From: Strongylocentrotus droebachiensis
Taxonomy: Eukaryota > Echinodermata > Echinoidea > Camarodonta > Strongylocentrotidae
Length of the DNA stretch: 64,000 nucleotides
Reading direction: 5' to 3'
Assembly (NCBI GenBank): GCA_035222895.1
Contig: JAVYIG010000646.1
Span: forward strand, 372,001-436,000
Shown: piece by piece, positions 60,206-64,000 of the stretch
Numbering within the stretch: position 1 is the first letter of the stretch
How the letters are laid out: every line of letters begins with the position of its first letter
Notes under the pieces: generated by a model
The model's input: the letters and a program-made list of their open reading frames with translations, nothing else
Databases searched by the model: none
What the model was told of the DNA's origin: nothing
Program-made: the position numbers and the translations under genes

Positions 60206-61567
60206 TTATGTTGATTCGAGCCACTCGATGCATTTAGTCTGATTAAAGTATACAAACTATTTCAAATATATTTTAATGCTATATCTTTACATTTCAGTTA
60301 AACAAATTAACAGTTCGATATTTAAACAGAACAGTAAGTTCCCCCGTAGCAGCACGTAATTTCTGAACCGCAAATTTTGAAAAAGAAATTAAGCTTTAAA
60401 ATCATTAAATTGAGAGGATTACAATCACTATAATTTTTCGAACAAATTCCGCAGTCTCTTTTTACTTGTGAACATAGATCATAACCATGTACTTCGTGTG
60501 TTATTGTCTTCTGAGACTCGGAATGTTACTCGAATAATGCAGAAATATGAAAGAAACTATAAATGTTGCCAATTTGAAGAAGAAATTGTGATCAATTTAG
60601 CCCTTTAAATGATTTCATTTCTCATGCAAAACATACTACAATGAATAAGTATATTACAAAAGAAATATACAATGAAACGACAAAATGGAATAGAAATAGC
60701 ACGAGAAAAGAGGAACTAACTAGAAGCAGAGCTTGTTGAAGTGTTAGTTCCTCAGATGCTGTTTTACAATATATCTTAAACAAAGTATACTAAGTACATT
60801 AATAAATAACAATGAAAATATGTCGCAAAGAATTATGGATATTTTTGGGGAAAAACACAAATTCCTGTCCTGAAAAGGTGTACAAAAGATGTGTAAGATC
60901 AGATGCTTTTTCTGAACAGAAATAGTGTACCTAGTTTCATACAGAATCCAGATAATAATTATCCAGAGGAATAGAGGAGAAAATTGTATGTGCGATTATT
61001 ACAACCACTACTCAAGTTACCATGGTAATGCCATGGTAATTAAAACAAATTATGTTCACCCACCTTACCACCCGATGTGAGAGATATGCCAAAAGAAGGC
61101 CTTTCCGGTATACATACTTTTTTAAATACCCGATTGGGGGCAAATTACTTTTACAAAATATGGGACTGAATTGAACCATGGAGCCAATTATAAAATGATC
61201 TCTTTGTTTGAACAAAGGTCTCCATGGAAAGTGTGTTTACATGAAAAAGGAGAATGTTCATTTTTTTCCCTTTCTTTTACAGAATCCAATTCATATGGAG
61301 CATCGAAATTGTGCTGTTTTTCAACTTGAGGCGAATTGATGAGAGAACTGTCCTTTACAATTACAAGCATGTACCAATCTCATTTGCAAAATCTGTATAA
61401 TACTGATTGTACAAATGAATTTTAAATTGCAAGCACGATCTGAATTTGATGAAAAAACAAATAATGCAGGAAGGATCGAGGCACATGAATTGGTGCAAGA
61501 AAAAGAACAAGGGATATTGTCGAAGGTATATTGGCTCAGAAGGATTACTTGAGTTTTGGAATACCTA

Positions 61568-62492
61568 CTACACTGTAAAAAAGAATTTGTTCATTGGTAA
61601 TTTTTACGTATTTTTTCCATGTAGAATTTACTTGAAAACATTAGTTTTGCCACTTACGCACAAAATTTAAGTCTTGCTAACTCAAACTTTCAATTTAGTA
61701 GAACATACGTGGAATATTTAAGTAAAATCAAATACATAAGAACTTTAAGTAATTTCAGCTTGTATTAATTTAGTAATTTTAACTCAAAATCAGAAATTAT
61801 ACGTATTACTCAAACAATTTATGTTGATTATTCTTATCTTTTTAAAGTAAGGACCGATGCAGTGCGTAATAGAAATATTTACATAATTTATGAATATTCA
61901 TTAAGACCAAATTAAACTCTTTTTTAAATAAAACAATTCTTTTTTGTAGTTGAATGAAAATTTAAGGACTTTAAAACATTTAATAATTCATTTAACATGG
62001 CTAAGCAAAGACAAGACAATTTTTAATTGTTACCCAGTTCAAAACAAATCAAAACTTGATATTTCAGGAAATTTTCAACCAATTTTCCTTTTAAGATGCT
62101 ACGATCAAGTATATATAAAATTTGGAGCCTTTCAATATGTGTCGAATTGAAGCGTATGTAATAGTTTGTGATGGTGGTAGATATATATATATATACGGTT
62201 AAATCTTAAATAGAAGTAGTGAATGATTAGTGGATGTTACTTGTTAGATTAGATGGGTACCAAATCGTGCAATATGTAATCCTATCATAGCTTTTTTTTA
62301 ATTATCTAAAATGATTACAATACTTAAATTATTTACGTTAATGTAACTCGATTTAACTGAGTTAAAATTTATTCAGCAAAATAAGTAAATTCTACTTAAG
62401 ATGCCGTAGGTAATATTTACTTAATAAAAATAAGGCAATTCTTTTCCTCAATTTTATTGAGTTATTTCGACTATTATTTTTTTACAGTGTAG
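61568..62492. mobile_element. TIR element (~925 bp) with CTACACTGTAAAAAA ends
   Basis: CTACACTGTAAAAAAGAATT ... ATTTTTTTACAGTGTAG; subterminal TAAATTTACTT-like words recur on both sides. Small open frames inside show no known domain. Confidence 0.7.
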
Positions 62493-63069
62493 TGCATATT
62501 GCAATTTCGATGGCATTGTTGGCATTGGACATTTTCTGTGAAGCAGCCTATTGCGTAGATATCATCGAGGAGATTCAATTTGTTCTTACAGATCGGTATT
62601 TATGCGTAGAAGATAGCATTGTGTATTACGTTTTATTATGTTTTTTTTTCAAAATATAAGATATAGTTAGAGGATAAACTTAAAGAGCTTTGAATGTTGG
62701 TAAAATTTGAAGTATGATCTTTGAACGGATTCACAATCTCAACTACATTGATGCTGATGAGGTTTCCCTGGGTAAACGATCTTATCACAATTATATTTTA
62801 TTTAAGTTAAAACCAATGTATAGTCGATATATAATCCATAAGATGATTTGATCAAGCGTCTGTAATGTTTGATACATACATAATCTTTTGTTCAATGAGA
62901 TAAAATCCTAGTTATATCTTGCCCCATTGAATCTTGAATTGACTTACTCCTGTACGCGTAATATTGGAACCATCGGGATCCCTTAAACAATGAGGTGAAT
63001 TTAAACTAATCAATATACAATTACAAGGAAAACTCAAACATCCCTGTATGAAGGGCCTAAAAAGCCCTT

Positions 63070-63310
63070 AAGGCTTTTTCAGATATGGCGCGGAAACCGC
63101 CCCTAAAAAAGCAGCCGCGTTTGCATTAATTTTCAAATCTATTTCACGTTTATGGCACTGAATTATATGGCAACTGCGCGCAACAAAGGACTTGTGCGTT
63201 TTCACTGAGCTATGTGTTATAAGATGGAGAAAATATGAAGCGTACGTATTACACTTTACGTCAATATAAAAGACCACTGGGGTTTTGCTGCGGCATATCT
63301 GAACGAACCT
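63070..63310. mobile_element. MITE family AAGGCTCGTTCAG, copy 5
   Basis: AAGGCTTTTTCAGATATGGC ... GGCATATCTGAACGAACCT; GGCAACTGCGCGCAACAAAG and GTGTTATAAGATGGAGAAA link it to copy 2. Confidence 0.75.
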
Positions 63311-63608
63311 CTCCTTTGTTATGATATTAAACCGTGCATACTGTTATTACTATTGTCAGCTCGTCGTCAGTTTGGCTAAGAGCACGATGAGGGCATATAA
63401 TAACAATAAATCGAGAAGAACATTATTTTCTCTGAGCTTTGTCGTATGTAATATTGGTTTTAATAAGGAAGGCCAGGGGAGGGCCAACATCACAAATTCG
63501 CTCACAGACTAACTACGACCGAAAGCTAACATGTCATTGGTAGAGACTTGCCAATATAACCAGGGACGGACCCTAGATTTTATAAGTGGGGGGGGGGGGG
63601 GGGGGGCA

Positions 63609-63890
63609 CGATTCCGAAAAAAATACATTTGAAAGCTCACAAAAGAGGTAATCACATTTTCCAGTTACCTTTTTTATTGTTAAGTAGGGGCGTGGTACAT
63701 TTTATAGTTTGGTTGTTCAATCAAGATATGTCAATTGGGTCGTAAAAGTTTCCGAAAAAAAAATATTTGAAAGCTAACAAAAGAGGTAATCACAGTTTCC
63801 AGTTACCTTTTTGATTGATAAGTAGGGGCGTGGTACATTTATAGTTTGGTTGTTCAATCAAGATATGCCAAGTGGGTCGTAAAAGTCGGG
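63609..63890. repeat. Two-copy tandem duplication, ~139-bp unit
   Basis: TTCCGAAAAAAATA, AAAAGAGGTAATCACA and GTAGGGGCGTGGTACATTT occur twice in order, about 139 bp apart. Preceded by a poly-G run at 63590-63606. Confidence 0.88.
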
Positions 63891-64000
63891 CGTGCCATGG
63901 CTGTACCCCTTCCTCTCCCCTGAGTCGGTATTAAGTAGAAGCGTTGTAGAAGAATAGATTGGAGGCTTGATGTTCTCGTATTCATTCTATACGTGTGCCT

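Larger units (their letters stand above)
58719..64000. other. Region upstream of the first visible SYT12 exon, no exon recognised
   Basis: On the minus strand I looked for a hydrophobic transmembrane exon and found none that I could defend. Contents are three TIR elements, a large TIR element at 61.6-62.5 kb, a poly-G run (63590) and a tandem duplication at the right edge. Confidence 0.55.

Noticed and set aside
58719-64000. N-terminal transmembrane exon of SYT12
   Set aside because: No minus-strand open stretch here combines a start, a hydrophobic segment and a donor in the right phase; it probably lies beyond the window.

Overview
This window looks like intron-rich, AT-rich nuclear DNA from a marine invertebrate. 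An echinoderm such as a sea urchin is my best guess, but that is inference from repeat style and gene divergence, not proof. Three conserved host genes can be read exon by exon; nearly everything else is introns and intergenic DNA filled with small DNA transposons, SINEs, LINE fragments and microsatellites.

Layout: (1) 420-2807 (+): last three exons of a MON1-family gene (Rab7 activator subunit). (2) 2808-12464: repeat-rich intergenic DNA with a CR1-like LINE tail, tandem arrays and a decayed L1/Tx1-like LINE (about 8.8-12.0 kb) that carries a TIR element inside its reverse transcriptase. (3) 12465-39154 (+): a complete mitochondrial isoleucyl-tRNA synthetase gene (IARS2), 21 coding exons, 980 codons, all splice phases consistent, HIGH-like and KMSKS motifs and a C-terminal zinc motif. 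(4) 39155-44802: intergenic, SINEs and TIR elements. (5) 58718-44803 (-): six exons (365 codons to the stop) of synaptotagmin-12 (SYT12); the N-terminal/transmembrane exon is not found here. IARS2 and SYT12 are convergent. (6) 58719-64000: no coding exon recognised.

The three genes have unrelated jobs (endosome maturation, mitochondrial translation, vesicle trafficking) and no operon-like logic. The most striking structure is that four exon borders lie inside or beside tandem duplications. The clearest is SYT12, where one 3' splice site (pyrimidine tract, AG and first exon bases) is repeated seven times as a ~34-bp minisatellite. IARS2 exon 11 (donor side) and exon 21 (acceptor side) are each tandemly triplicated, and part of a SYT12 C2B exon is duplicated upstream of itself. 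One MITE begins at base +5 of IARS2 intron 7 and supplies the donor's +5 G. Several non-autonomous DNA transposon families can be delimited to the base by target-site duplications, including one family of three copies with 6-bp duplications and a hAT-like element with a perfect 8-bp duplication. No LTR element or Polinton was recognised.
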